A stretch of DNA of 64,000 bases from Gammaproteobacteria bacterium. Lineage in GTDB: Bacteria; Pseudomonadota; Gammaproteobacteria; Steroidobacterales; Rariloculaceae. A program made the position numbers and the translations under genes. How positions within the stretch are numbered: position 1 is the stretch's first letter; every line of letters begins with the position of its first letter. The stretch is from positions 1 through 64,000 of the forward strand of contig PKRJ01000015.1 of assembly GCA_017577365.1 (NCBI GenBank). Direction: 5' to 3'. Below are positions 10,372 through 19,444 of this stretch, in pieces. The notes under the pieces were generated by a model. That model had not been told where the DNA came from. It did not search any database and saw only the letters and a list, made by a program, of their open reading frames with translations.

Positions 10372-11433
10372 TCAGCTGAGGTCCTTGTACTGCTCGAATT
10401 TCGACTTGTCGAAGGCCTGCAGATAGGCCTCGTGACCCGAGATCACGCCCGCGTCGAGGAGCCGCTTCAGCGACGAGTCCATCGTGCACATGCCTTCCGC
10501 GGCGCTCGATTGCAGCACGTTCTCGAGCTGCTCGAGCTTGCCCTGGCGGATCAGGTTCGCGACCGCGGGCGTATTGACCATGATCTCGAGCGCGGCCACT
10601 CGGCCCGAGCCGTCCTTCTTCTTGACGAGCTGCTGCGAGATCACGCCCCGCAACGACGTCGACAGCATGTTGCGGACGTGATCCTGCTTGTCCGCGGGAA
10701 AGATGTTCACGACCCGGTCGACCGTCGCCGCCGCGCCGTTCGTGTGCAGCGTGCCCATCACGAGGATGCCCATCTCGGCGGCGGTCATCGCGATGCTCAT
10801 CGTCTCGAGATCGCGCAGCTCGCCGACGAGGATCGCGTCGGGATCTTCGCGAAGGGCGGAATGGAGCGCGGCGGAGAACGACGGGCTGTGCACGCCGACC
10901 TCGCGCTGGCTGATCAGACACATCTTGCGCTGATGCACGAACTCGATCGGATCCTCGATCGTGATGATGTGTCCCTTGAGGCGGCTGTTGATCGCGTCGA
11001 TCATTGCCGCGAGCGTCGTCGACTTGCCCGAGCCGGTCTTGCCGGTCACGAGAATCAGGCCGCGGTTCGCGCGGCTCAGGCTGTGCACGACCGGCGGCAT
11101 GCCGAGCTGCTCGAGCGTCAGCGCGGTGGTCGGGATCGCCCGGAACACGGCGCCGATCCCGTGCAAGTGACGGAAGACGTTCACGCGAAAGCGCGCGACG
11201 TCCGGGATCGTGTAGGCGAAATCGGCGGCGTCCTGCCTCTCGAATTGCTCGATCGCGGGGCGGCTCATCAGCTTGAAGAGCTCGGCGTGGAGCACCTGCG
11301 GATCGAGCTTCTGGTTCTCGACGGTGATCAGGTCGCCGTGGACGCGCATGCGAGGCGGATCGCCCGCGATCAGGTGCAGGTCCGAGCCTTTGCGAAGGTG
11401 CACGCTGCGGAGAAGGTCGTCGATCATGGACAT
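10372..11433 (-). CDS. PilT/PilU-family type IV pilus retraction ATPase (second copy)
   Basis: Hexameric secretion-superfamily ATPase of 353 residues. Motifs in order: N-terminal PAS-like region (KGSDLHLIAGDPPRMRVHG), Walker A GKTGSGKST (about 130), Asp box EDPIEFVH, Walker B region AILVGELRD and His box GTLHTN. Family members power retraction of type IVa pili in twitching motility. It lies 13 bases downstream of a paralogue and is translated in the same direction, so the two are probably co-transcribed. The C-terminal half (SSLKRLLDAGVIS, then KSKFEQ) does not decide between PilT and PilU. No pilin or pilus assembly gene is in the window. Confidence 0.92.
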   Translation of the reverse strand: MSMIDDLLRSVHLRKGSDLHLIAGDPPRMRVHGDLITVENQKLDPQVLHAELFKLMSRPAIEQFERQDAADFAYTIPDVARFRVNVFRHLHGIGAVFRAIPTTALTLEQLGMPPVVHSLSRANRGLILVTGKTGSGKSTTLAAMIDAINSRLKGHIITIEDPIEFVHQRKMCLISQREVGVHSPSFSAALHSALREDPDAILVGELRDLETMSIAMTAAEMGILVMGTLHTNGAAATVDRVVNIFPADKQDHVRNMLSTSLRGVISQQLVKKKDGSGRVAALEIMVNTPAVANLIRQGKLEQLENVLQSSAAEGMCTMDSSLKRLLDAGVISGHEAYLQAFDKSKFEQYKDLS

Positions 11434-11446
11434 CGGCGGACCCTCG

Positions 11447-12538
11447 TCACACGATCTTCGTGCTCGCGGGAAGCACCGTCGTGTCGGTCACGAAGCGCTC
11501 GAACTTTTTGCGGTCGGTCGCGTAACGATACGCGTCGTCCGGGTCGATCTCCTTGCGGGCGATCGCGTCGAGCAGCGCCTGATCCATGAGCTGCATGCCG
11601 ACGTCGCGGCCCGTCTGCAGCTGCGCCGGGATCTGATGCGTCTGCTCGGTCATGATGAGCTTCGCGATCGCGCGGTTCATGATCATGATCTCGACGATCG
11701 GCCGCCGGCCGCGCCCGTCCGGAGTCTTCACGAGATTCTGCGTGACGACGGCGTGCAGGCTGTGCGCGAGGAAGCTCTTCGTCTGCTCGCGTTGCTCGGT
11801 CGGCAGCGCGTCGATGATACGGTCGACCGACTTGACCGCGCTCGTCGTATGCAGCGTGCCGAGGACGAGGTGGCCGGTCTCGGCCGCCGTCATCGCCATG
11901 CTGATCGTCTCGCCGTCTCGGAGCTCGCCGACCAGGATCACGTCCGGATCCTCGCGAAGGGCCGCGCGCACGCCGTCCGCGAAGCTGCGGATATGCGTGC
12001 CGAGCTCGCGCTGAATGATCTGCGAGCGCTTGCTCTGGTGCACGAACTCGATCGGGTCCTCGAGGCTGATGATGTTCAGGGCCCGATGCGTGTTGATGTG
12101 ATCGATCATCGCCGCGAGCGTCGTCGACTTGCCGGTGCCGGTCGAGCCCGTGACGAGCACCATGCCCTGGTGCAGATCGCAGAAGCGGGTGATCACGGGC
12201 GGGAGGTTCAGGCTCTCGAGCGTCGGGATCTGCGTCGGGATGCTGCGGAACGTCGCGCCGATCCCGGTCGCCTTGCGATACAGGTTCACGCGGAACCGTC
12301 CGCCGTCCTGCGAGACGTACGAGAAGTCGAGATCGTGGCCCGCGCGGAAGCGCTCCCGTTGGCTTTCGGTCAGGATCTCGTCGATGTAGCCTTCGAGCTC
12401 CGCTTCGCCGAGGTCGCGGAACTTGATCGGCATCAGGTCGCCGTGCAGACGCAGCATCGGCGGAACGCCGACCGCGAGGTGCACGTCGGAGCAGCCTTGC
12501 GCCAGGCCGAGCTTCAGGAACGCATCGATTCGTGCCAT
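11447..12538 (-). CDS. pilT: PilT/PilU-family type IV pilus retraction ATPase (first copy)
   Basis: A 363-residue PilT-like motor ATPase with GSTGTGKST (Walker A, about 130), EDPIEFVH, ILVGELRDGET and GTLHTT. The stretch NLVKTPDGRGRRPIVEIMI before the C-terminus, with a short tail past KKFERF, recalls PilU more than classical PilT, so the symbol is provisional. It starts 22 bases after the HEAT-kinase gene and is followed 13 bases later by the second ATPase. This gives a kinase-ATPase-ATPase operon. Known role of the family: depolymerising the pilus for twitching and surface sensing. Confidence 0.92.
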   Translation of the reverse strand: MARIDAFLKLGLAQGCSDVHLAVGVPPMLRLHGDLMPIKFRDLGEAELEGYIDEILTESQRERFRAGHDLDFSYVSQDGGRFRVNLYRKATGIGATFRSIPTQIPTLESLNLPPVITRFCDLHQGMVLVTGSTGTGKSTTLAAMIDHINTHRALNIISLEDPIEFVHQSKRSQIIQRELGTHIRSFADGVRAALREDPDVILVGELRDGETISMAMTAAETGHLVLGTLHTTSAVKSVDRIIDALPTEQREQTKSFLAHSLHAVVTQNLVKTPDGRGRRPIVEIMIMNRAIAKLIMTEQTHQIPAQLQTGRDVGMQLMDQALLDAIARKEIDPDDAYRYATDRKKFERFVTDTTVLPASTKIV

Positions 12539-12560
12539 CTCGAGCCTTACGATCCTCGCA

Positions 12561-15005
12561 TCACGGCAGCTTGCTGCCCACCAAGGCGAGCGCGTTGCGC
12601 AGCTCCTCCATCGACGCGTAGCGCTTCGACTTGTCGACGGCCATCGCCTTCGCGACGATCTCCGCGAGCGGAGCGGGAACGTTCGGGTTGACCTGCGTCA
12701 GGGGCGGGGCCTTGCCCTGCACGTGCTGGTACATCACCGACATGTGGTCGCCGCGGGTATAGGGCGGCGTGCCGGCGAGCATCTCGTACATGATCACTCC
12801 GAGGCTGTAGATATCCGCGCGCTCGTCGACCTTCTTGCCGAGGATCTGCTCGGGCGCCATGTATTTCGGCGAGCCGATGACGTAGCCGGTCTTCGTGAGC
12901 TGCGTGTCGCCGCTTTTCGCCGCGGCCGCGACGCCGAAGTCGACGATCTTCAGCAGCCCCTCGTCGTTGATCAGGATATTCGCCGGCTTCAGGTCGCGAT
13001 GGATGATGCCCTGCTGGTGCGCGTGCATCATGCCGACGCAGATGTCCATCGCGTAACGCACCGCCTTCTTCGGATTCATCGGCTTCTCGTTCGCGATCTC
13101 CTGGCTCAGCGTGTGCGACGGGAAGTACTCCATCGAGATCGCGTAGCCGCCGCCGATGTAGAGAAAATCGTAGATGCGGATGACGTTCTTGTGCGTGATG
13201 CGGCGCGAGTAACGCAGCTCGTGCACGAAACGCTTCATCATTTCCTCGTCCGACGCGACGTTCGGATTGAGGAACTTCAGGATCAGCCGCTCCTCGACGA
13301 CGGTGTCTTCGACGAGGAGCACGGTGCCGAACGCGCCCTTGCCGATCTTCTGGATGAAGCGATATCGGCCCTCGATGATGTCGCCGGGCTTGAGCGCGTT
13401 GATGTCGAGCGTCATCGGCTCGAGCGGCGGCGCCTTGGCGTCGGCGTCGTCGAGGAGTAGCGTGCGCGCGCTCGTCGTCGTCGCGGTGGGGCGGGTCGCG
13501 GACTGCGCGATCGACGCGGACGAGCTCGCGCGATGGGCGGTCATGCCGAGCGTTCCGGTCGCGGTGAATTGCCCGCTCGAAGCGATGCGCCCTTCGATAC
13601 GCTGCAGCGCCCGCTCGACCGCGCGCGTGATCGTCTCGTCGGCGCCGGCGACGACCTGGTGGAGATAGGTGCGCACCGCCTCGGCGTGTTTCTCGGTGGT
13701 CAGCTCGCCGACCGCCTCGATCGCCGCGAGCTTGATCTCCCGCTCGGGGCGCCTGAGATACGGGACGATCTTGCCGAGCACGTTGACGTCGCCGAGCTTG
13801 CCGAGGGCGCGCAGCGCGACCGGAACGGAGCGGTCGTTTCGCGCGAGCATCTTCAGGATCGCCGGAATGGCCCTCGCGTCGCCGATCTCGGCGAGCGCGT
13901 CCGCCGCGCGCTCGCTGACCCACCAGTCCTCGTCCTGGGTCGCTTGGATCAGCTGATCCACGGCGCGCTTGTCCTTGCACGTGTTCAGAATCTCGATCGC
14001 CGCGCGACGAATGTTCTCGTCCTTGTCCTTGATGAGCTCGAGCACTGCGTCCACGACGCGCGGTCCGCCGATGCGCGCCAGCGCGTCCGACGCGCGCGAA
14101 CGCACCCACCAGTCCTCGTCGGCGATCGCCTCGAGCAAGTACTTCACGCTGCTCGTCGTCCCGATGACGTTCAGCACCTCGACGGCGGCGCGGCGCGAGA
14201 ACTCGTTCTCCGCCTTGAGCGCCGGCAGCAGGTGCTTGACGGTCTCGGGATCGTTGATCTCGATGATGACGTCGATCGCCTTGTTCATGACGTCGATGTC
14301 GGGATCGAGCAGGAGCGAGCAGATGAGCGCCGTATCGAGCTTCTGTCCAAGCTTCGGCGCGGCCGCGAGCGCCGCCTGCCGAACCAGCTTGTTCGAGTCC
14401 CTGAGCTGCTCGAGGACGACGCGCGGCACGTCGGGATGATCGAAGCGCGTGACGACGTTGATGAGATGCATCTTCACGACCGGATCCTTGCCGTCCATCC
14501 GGTCGATCAGGTCGGGGACGAGCTCGATCGTCGCGACCTCGTCGATGAGACGGAAGACCGCCGTCTTCTCGTTCGGCTGCAGGTAGTAGATCTGCCCGAG
14601 CAGCTGGCGAACGTTCAGACGCTCCTTGTGAGCGGTCAGGACCTCGATGAGCGCCGGTTTCGAGTACTGGTCCTCGGCCAGGAGGTCGACGAGCCGGTTC
14701 ACGTTGTAGCGCTGGCTCGCGGAGAGCGCCGCGACCGTGCCGGCGACGGTGCGCGGATCCGAATCGGCGAGGCCGCGAACGACGACGTTGAGCGTCTTGT
14801 CGTTCGTCAGCGAGGTCAGCACGTCGACGTATTCGGCGGTCTGCCTGCGATCCGCGGACGCGAGCGCCTCGAGGATCTTCGGAATCGCGCCCGTGCCGAG
14901 CTTACCGAGCTTCTCGAACGCCTTGCGTTCCTCAGGGGAGCCCGGGTCCGCGTTCTGGATTTGCGAGATCAGCCTATCCGCTTGGAATGCAACGATGAAA
15001 TTCAT
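12561..15005 (-). CDS. HEAT-repeat Ser/Thr protein kinase (Hanks type)
   Basis: Protein of 814 residues in two parts. Residues about 20-480 are tandem HEAT/PBS-lyase-like helical repeats, with near-identical units such as DEDWWVRSRASDALARIGG and DEDWWVSERAADALAEIGD. A Ser/Thr/Ala-rich linker (about 480-545) leads to a complete eukaryote-like kinase domain (about 548-812): glycine loop GKGAFGTV, Lys in LILKFL, HRDLKPANIL, DFGVAA and MAPEQ. No membrane helix or extracytoplasmic sensor domain is seen, so it should be a soluble kinase with a protein-binding scaffold at the N-terminus. The ATG at 15005 (MNFIVAFQ) is chosen; the upstream extension to 15143 is Pro/Arg-rich and crosses a hairpin. Directly upstream of two PilT ATPases, it may regulate pilus retraction, but that is inference. 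Confidence 0.9.
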   Translation of the reverse strand: MNFIVAFQADRLISQIQNADPGSPEERKAFEKLGKLGTGAIPKILEALASADRRQTAEYVDVLTSLTNDKTLNVVVRGLADSDPRTVAGTVAALSASQRYNVNRLVDLLAEDQYSKPALIEVLTAHKERLNVRQLLGQIYYLQPNEKTAVFRLIDEVATIELVPDLIDRMDGKDPVVKMHLINVVTRFDHPDVPRVVLEQLRDSNKLVRQAALAAAPKLGQKLDTALICSLLLDPDIDVMNKAIDVIIEINDPETVKHLLPALKAENEFSRRAAVEVLNVIGTTSSVKYLLEAIADEDWWVRSRASDALARIGGPRVVDAVLELIKDKDENIRRAAIEILNTCKDKRAVDQLIQATQDEDWWVSERAADALAEIGDARAIPAILKMLARNDRSVPVALRALGKLGDVNVLGKIVPYLRRPEREIKLAAIEAVGELTTEKHAEAVRTYLHQVVAGADETITRAVERALQRIEGRIASSGQFTATGTLGMTAHRASSSASIAQSATRPTATTTSARTLLLDDADAKAPPLEPMTLDINALKPGDIIEGRYRFIQKIGKGAFGTVLLVEDTVVEERLILKFLNPNVASDEEMMKRFVHELRYSRRITHKNVIRIYDFLYIGGGYAISMEYFPSHTLSQEIANEKPMNPKKAVRYAMDICVGMMHAHQQGIIHRDLKPANILINDEGLLKIVDFGVAAAAKSGDTQLTKTGYVIGSPKYMAPEQILGKKVDERADIYSLGVIMYEMLAGTPPYTRGDHMSVMYQHVQGKAPPLTQVNPNVPAPLAEIVAKAMAVDKSKRYASMEELRNALALVGSKLP

Positions 15006-15081
15006 TCGGACCTGGGAGTGCGATCCAGGGATCGGCCGTAATAATTGTGATTTGCCAGAAGCTCCGACACCGGCTTGCCCC

Positions 15082-15103
15082 GGTCCCGGCCGGCATCGGG
15101 ACC
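15082..15103. other. Hairpin in the kinase/mrp divergent gap
   Basis: Perfect 7-bp stem GGTCCCG/CGGGACC with an 8-base loop, 77 bases upstream of the kinase start, inside the 260-base divergent intergenic region. It could be a leader structure of the kinase mRNA or an operator. No function is assigned. Confidence 0.3.
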
Positions 15104-15231
15104 CGACATAACGAGCTGCCGGACGCCTCGGATTATGCCACACGGAATCGCAAGAAATGTAACGCGGATCACAGGTTGAGCGCGGCCTGCGGAAGGTTCT
15201 CGCGCAGCGAATTCGAGTCGCGGCGTTGGGT

Positions 15232-15237
15232 TACAAT
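15232..15237 (+). promoter_or_regulatory. Candidate -10 box for mrp
   Basis: TACAAT sits 28 bases before the mrp ATG, giving a short leader if used. No clear -35 box is present. Confidence 0.4.
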
Positions 15238-15265
15238 CGGACATTACGTCAAAGGACGGCGGGCG

Positions 15266-16357
15266 ATGGCGGACACGGTCGAACAGCGATTGAAGGAACG
15301 TCTCGAGGAGTTCGTTTTACCGCAAACGGGCAGGACGCTCGGTCGGCACGGAAGCCGGTTCACCGTCGAACGCGCGGGTGAAAAGCTTACCGTCGCCGTG
15401 AAGCTCGGCTTTCCGATCGAGCGAAGTCGCTCGGCGCTCGTCGAGCAGCTCGAGGCGCACTGCGGCGGCGCGGCCGACGCACCGGTTCGTTTCGTGGTCG
15501 AGTGGGCCGTCGAGACGCACGCGGTGCAGCACGGCCTGAAGCCGATCGCGGGCGTGAAAAACGTGATCGCCGTCGCGTCCGGCAAGGGCGGCGTCGGCAA
15601 GTCGACGATCGCGGTCAACCTCGCGCTCGCTCTGGCCGTCGAAGGGGCGAAGGTGGGCATCCTCGATGCGGATATCTACGGCCCGAGCCAACCGCGGATG
15701 CTCGGGCTCGTCGGCCGCAGGCCCGAGTCCCGCGACGGCAAGACGCTCGAGCCGCTCGTGGCGCACGGCGTCCACGCGATGTCGATCGGCTTCCTCGTCG
15801 ATGAGCGCCAGCCCGTGGCCTGGCGCGGCCCGATGGTCACCTCGGCGCTCAACCAGCTCCTGATGCAGACGAACTGGCCGGAGCTCGACTACCTGATCGT
15901 CGACATGCCGCCGGGCACCGGCGACATCCAGCTGACCCTCGCGCAACGCGTTCCGGTCAGCGGGGCGGTCATCGTCACGACGCCGCAGGACATCGCGCTT
16001 TCCGACGCCCGCAAGGGTCTGGAAATGTTCCAGAAGGTGAATGTCCCGGTCCTTGGCATCGTCGAGAACATGAGCATACATATCTGCTCGAGCTGCGGGC
16101 ACGAGGAGCCGATCTTCGGCGAGCGGGGCGGCGAGCGGCTCTCCGTCGAGTACGACGTGCCACTTCTCGGCGCGCTGCCGCTCGATCGGCGCGTGCGCGA
16201 GGAGACCGATTCGGGAACGCCGAGCGTCGTCGCCGACCCCGACGGGCCGCTCGGCGCGCGGTTCCGCCAGGTCGCGTTGCGCGCCGCGGGCGAGCTCGCC
16301 GCGAGCGGGAAGGACTACAGTCGGCTGTTCCCGAAGATCACCGTCGAGGACGCTTGA
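15266..16357 (+). CDS. mrp: Mrp/ApbC iron-sulfur cluster carrier, P-loop ATPase
   Basis: Soluble scaffold/carrier that transfers Fe-S clusters to apoproteins. It has 363 residues. A reduced MIP18-like N-terminal domain (about 1-90) precedes the deviant Walker A SGKGGVGKST at about 104-113, DADIYGPS, the switch region DMPPGTGD, and the cluster-binding CXXC in CSSCGHEE near residue 273. The ATG at 15266 begins MADTVEQ and gives the usual family length; the open frame reaching back to 15047 passes through the intergenic hairpin and was not used. It is divergent from the HEAT-kinase and convergent with dcd (15-base gap). Confidence 0.95.
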   Translation: MADTVEQRLKERLEEFVLPQTGRTLGRHGSRFTVERAGEKLTVAVKLGFPIERSRSALVEQLEAHCGGAADAPVRFVVEWAVETHAVQHGLKPIAGVKNVIAVASGKGGVGKSTIAVNLALALAVEGAKVGILDADIYGPSQPRMLGLVGRRPESRDGKTLEPLVAHGVHAMSIGFLVDERQPVAWRGPMVTSALNQLLMQTNWPELDYLIVDMPPGTGDIQLTLAQRVPVSGAVIVTTPQDIALSDARKGLEMFQKVNVPVLGIVENMSIHICSSCGHEEPIFGERGGERLSVEYDVPLLGALPLDRRVREETDSGTPSVVADPDGPLGARFRQVALRAAGELAASGKDYSRLFPKITVEDA

Positions 16358-16372
16358 GCCTGCGGCTCACGG

Positions 16373-16939
16373 TCAGGTCTTCGGCAGCGTGACGCCGCGT
16401 TGCCCCATGTACTTGCCGGCGCGGTCCTTGTAAGACACCTCGCACCGCTCGTCGGACTCGAGGAAGATCATCTGCGCGACGCCTTCGTTCGCGTAGATCT
16501 TCGCCGGCAGCGGCGTCGTGTTCGAGAACTCGAGCGTGACCTGACCCTCCCAGCCGGGCTCGAGCGGCGTGACGTTGACGATCACGCCGCAGCGCGCGTA
16601 CGTGCTCTTGCCGACGCACAGCACGAGCACGTTCTCCGGGATCCGGAAGTACTCGACCGTGCGCGCGAGCGCGAACGAGTTCGGCGGGATGATGCAGCAG
16701 TCGCCGCGAAAGTCGACGAAGCTCTTCTCGTCGAAACGCTTCGGGTCGACGATCGTCGTGTTGATGTTCGTGAAGATCTTGAACTCGTCCGCGCAGCGGA
16801 CATCGTAGCCGTAGCTCGACACGCCGTAGGAAACGACGCGCGCGTCGCCGTGGGCTCTGACCTGCGCGGGCTCGAACGGCTCGATCATGCCGTGCTCGAG
16901 CGCCATTCGTTTGATCCAGCGGTCCGATTTGATCGTCAT
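16373..16939 (-). CDS. dcd: dCTP deaminase
   Basis: Trimeric enzyme that converts dCTP to dUTP in dTTP synthesis. Length is 188 residues. Seen are KSTYARCGV, the catalytic Glu in [12 protein letters not shown], and the C-terminal [11 protein letters not shown] lid that closes on the nucleotide. The sequence suits the proteobacterial mono-functional enzyme. It is 30 bases downstream of the DUF3108 gene on the same strand. Confidence 0.96.
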   Translation of the reverse strand: MTIKSDRWIKRMALEHGMIEPFEPAQVRAHGDARVVSYGVSSYGYDVRCADEFKIFTNINTTIVDPKRFDEKSFVDFRGDCCIIPPNSFALARTVEYFRIPENVLVLCVGKSTYARCGVIVNVTPLEPGWEGQVTLEFSNTTPLPAKIYANEGVAQMIFLESDERCEVSYKDRAGKYMGQRGVTLPKT

Positions 16940-16969
16940 CCCTCGTCGCCTCGTCGATGCGTGCGGCCG

Positions 16970-17695
16970 TCACAGCCCTTCGATGGACGTCAGCGTGAGT
17001 GTCGTCAGTGTCTCGCCGTCGCGGCGCTGCTCGATTCTCACAGGCAGGTGGCGTAGGGCGGGGGCGGCCCAGAAAACCGTGTAACGGGAAGATCCTTCGC
17101 GTCGCTGAACGACGCGAACCGCTTCGAGCGTGCCGACCGGCGTCTCGAGCGTCTCGGTGCCGCCCACCTCGTACGTGTAGCGTTTCACCGACTCGTTGTC
17201 GACCAGGTCGTGCTCGACCGGCCCGCGGCCGGACTGAAGCTCGAGCATCAGCGTGATCTGCAGCGTCGCCCGGTCGTGCACGCCCGGCTCGAGCGGCACG
17301 TCGACGCTGTTCTCGCTCGTCGTGATCCGGGCTCGGCTCGCGGCCCAGTCGAAATCGACGGCGAAATCGTCCTCGCCCTTGCGCGTGCCGTCGTCGACGC
17401 GAAACGACAGCGGCCGAAGGGCTCCCGAGCGGAGCTCGAAGCGGCTCTCCTCGACGACGGGATGCGGGCGAAGCAGCCGGGCGAGGCCGCGCGTCGAGGT
17501 CGTCGCCTCGAAGCGGTAGGTCGTGCCCGCCTCGTGCACGACTCTCTGCACGGATTCGCCCACTCGGCGGCCTTTGTAGGCGACGTCGTAGCGGGCCTCG
17601 TAGATCGGCACGGGCCCGATCTCGTTGGCGGCGGCCGCGGCGGCGAAAAGGGCGGCGAGCAGCGTCGCAAGCGCAGGCGGAATCGCTCGGCTCAT
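16970..17695 (-). CDS. DUF3108 exported protein
   Basis: A protein of 241 residues with an Ala-rich signal peptide (about 1-22, cleavage after AAAAA) and a beta-rich periplasmic domain. Features are YEARYDVAYKGRRVGES near the N-terminus and a late VGTLEAVRVVQRREGSSRYTVFWAAPALRHLPVRI block. This fits DUF3108, a family often encoded next to purN/purM in gammaproteobacteria and of unknown function. The ATG at 17695 overlaps the purN stop (ATGA), so the two are coupled. Confidence 0.85.
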   Translation of the reverse strand: MSRAIPPALATLLAALFAAAAAANEIGPVPIYEARYDVAYKGRRVGESVQRVVHEAGTTYRFEATTSTRGLARLLRPHPVVEESRFELRSGALRPLSFRVDDGTRKGEDDFAVDFDWAASRARITTSENSVDVPLEPGVHDRATLQITLMLELQSGRGPVEHDLVDNESVKRYTYEVGGTETLETPVGTLEAVRVVQRREGSSRYTVFWAAPALRHLPVRIEQRRDGETLTTLTLTSIEGL

Positions 17696-18348
17696 GACCC
17701 CTCCTCGATGACGATCGGCTCTCGGAGCGTTTCTCCGTCCAGAGTGACCTCGTCGCCGACGAGTCTCAATCGGCCGGTCGCGAGCCACGACGTCGCGCGC
17801 GGCAGGATGACGTGCTCGCCGCGGCGGACGCGCGCGGCGAGCGTCTCGACGGTGTCGTCCGGGCGGACCTTCAGCCGGTATTGCAGCACGCGCGGTCCGG
17901 CATCGAGGTCTTCGGTGACGAAATGCACGGTCGCGCCGTGATGCGAATCGCCCGCCTCGAGCACGCGGCGGTGCGTGTCGAGGCCGCGAAAACGGGGCAG
18001 CAGCGACGGGTGGAGGTTCAGCATGCGCCCCGCGTAGTGCCGGACCATCGAAGGTCCCAGAATGCGCATGAAACCGGCGAGGATGACCGCGCTCGGCGCA
18101 TGCGCGTCGATCGCCTCGGCGAGCGCGCGCTCGTAAGCCTCGCGGCTCGGATAGCCCTCGCGCGGGATGTGCAGAGCGGCGATACCCGCGCGGCGTGCGC
18201 GCTCGAGCCCGCGCGCTTCGGCGCGGTCGCTGACGACCGCCGCGACGCGCGCGTCGAGCGCGCCGTCTCGAGCGGCGTCGATCAGCGCTTGAAGATTCGT
18301 GCCTTCGCCGGAAACGAGGACGACGACGGCGGGGCGCTCGGAGGGCAC
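17692..18348 (-). CDS. purN: Phosphoribosylglycinamide formyltransferase 1
   Basis: Transfers a formyl group from 10-formyl-THF to GAR in purine synthesis. About 218 residues. Seen are VLVSGEGTNLQALI (phosphate-binding loop), GFMRILGPSMV, the catalytic stretch LNLHPSLLP, and HHGATVHFVTEDLDAGP with the conserved His and Asp. No ATG is available near the true N-terminus. GTG at 18348 is chosen; a TTG at 18354 that overlaps the purM stop (TTGA) is an alternative two codons earlier. The overlap with purM indicates coupling. Confidence 0.93.
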   Translation of the reverse strand: MPSERPAVVVLVSGEGTNLQALIDAARDGALDARVAAVVSDRAEARGLERARRAGIAALHIPREGYPSREAYERALAEAIDAHAPSAVILAGFMRILGPSMVRHYAGRMLNLHPSLLPRFRGLDTHRRVLEAGDSHHGATVHFVTEDLDAGPRVLQYRLKVRPDDTVETLAARVRRGEHVILPRATSWLATGRLRLVGDEVTLDGETLREPIVIEEGS

Positions 18349-18350
18349 GT

Positions 18351-19379
18351 TCAACGAATCTCGACCCGGCCGGCGGAGGCGGGCACAACCTCGCCGACGA
18401 TCCACGCTTGCTCGCCGGTGTCGCGAAGAGCTCGGACCGTCTCGTCCGCGGCCCCGGGCGCGACGATCACGATCATCCCGATGCCGCAGTTGAACGTGCG
18501 GTGGAGCTCGTGCGGCTCGACGCCGCGCCGCTCGAGCCAGTCGAAGACCGGCGGCCGCGGCCAGCGCGACGCGTCGAGGCGCACGCCGAGCCCGTCGGGC
18601 AGGACCCGCGGGATGTTCTCGATGAGCCCGCCGCCGGTGATGTGCGCGAGCCCGCGGACCTCGACTTTCGCGAAAAGATCGAGCAACGGCCGCACGTAGA
18701 TTCGCGTCGGCGCGAGCAGCGCGTCGATCAGCTTCACGTCGCCGCACGGCGCGGACGCATCGGCCGGGTAGCGCTGGAGCACGCGGCGGATCAGCGAGAA
18801 GCCGTTCGAGTGCGGACCGGACGACGCGAGGCCGATCACTGCGTCGCCCTCGACGATTCTGCTGCCGTCGATGATCCGGTCTTTCTCGACGATGCCGACG
18901 CAGAACCCCGCCAGGTCGTATTCGCCGGCCTTGTGCATGCCGGGATGCTCCGCCGTCTCGCCGCCGAGAAGGGTCGCGCCGGCGAGCTCGCAGCCTCGCG
19001 CTATACCTGCGATCACGCGCTCGGCGACGTCGACGTCGAGCTTCGGGGTGACGAAGTAGTCGAGGAAGAACAGCGGCTCCGCGCCCTGCACGATGACGTC
19101 GTTCACGCACATCGCGACGAGATCGATCCCGACGCCGTCGTGCGCGTCGTGCTCGATCGCGAGCTTGAGCTTCGTGCCGACGCCGTCGGTTCCGGCGACG
19201 AGCACGGGCTCCTTGTAGCCGGACGGCACGCGGAACAGTCCGCCGAAGCCGCCGATTCCCCCGATGACCTCGGGCCGCAGCGTGCGTTTGATCGGAGCTT
19301 TGATGCGCTCGACGAGCGCGGCGCCCGCGTCGATATCGACGCCGGCATCCTTGTACGTGAACTTGGGCTCGGAGGGCAT
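18351..19379 (-). CDS. purM: Phosphoribosylformylglycinamidine cyclo-ligase (AIR synthetase)
   Basis: ATP-dependent closure of the imidazole ring in purine synthesis. Length is 342 residues, usual for the family. The N-terminal [41 protein letters not shown] and [10 protein letters not shown] are hallmark segments; [16 protein letters not shown] lies in the second half. It is the first gene of purM-purN-DUF3108 and is divergent from the DUF2066 gene across a 65-base gap that holds a TATAAT. Confidence 0.96.
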   Translation of the reverse strand: MPSEPKFTYKDAGVDIDAGAALVERIKAPIKRTLRPEVIGGIGGFGGLFRVPSGYKEPVLVAGTDGVGTKLKLAIEHDAHDGVGIDLVAMCVNDVIVQGAEPLFFLDYFVTPKLDVDVAERVIAGIARGCELAGATLLGGETAEHPGMHKAGEYDLAGFCVGIVEKDRIIDGSRIVEGDAVIGLASSGPHSNGFSLIRRVLQRYPADASAPCGDVKLIDALLAPTRIYVRPLLDLFAKVEVRGLAHITGGGLIENIPRVLPDGLGVRLDASRWPRPPVFDWLERRGVEPHELHRTFNCGIGMIVIVAPGAADETVRALRDTGEQAWIVGEVVPASAGRVEIR

Positions 19380-19404
19380 GACGTGGGCCTCGTGTGCGGG
19401 CCGG

Positions 19405-19411
19405 TATAATA
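19405..19411. promoter_or_regulatory. Overlapping -10-like boxes between purM and the DUF2066 gene
   Basis: TATAAT (19405-19410, + strand) lies 34 bases before the DUF2066 ATG. Its complement offers TATTAT (19411-19406) 26 bases before the purM ATG. The two divergent transcription units could therefore compete for one site. Neither direction has a clear -35 box. Confidence 0.4.
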
Positions 19412-19444
19412 AGCGACGCGCCCGGGGGGCGACAGAGCGAATCG

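Noticed and set aside
9143-10921. 592-residue version of the aminotransferase
   Set aside because: The extra N-terminal part is antisense to the PilT-like gene and non-homologous; the ATG at 10270 gives the usual family start.
15006-15143. 46-residue N-terminal extension of the HEAT-kinase
   Set aside because: Pro/Arg/Gly-rich text crossing an intergenic hairpin; the ATG at 15005 opens directly into helical sequence.
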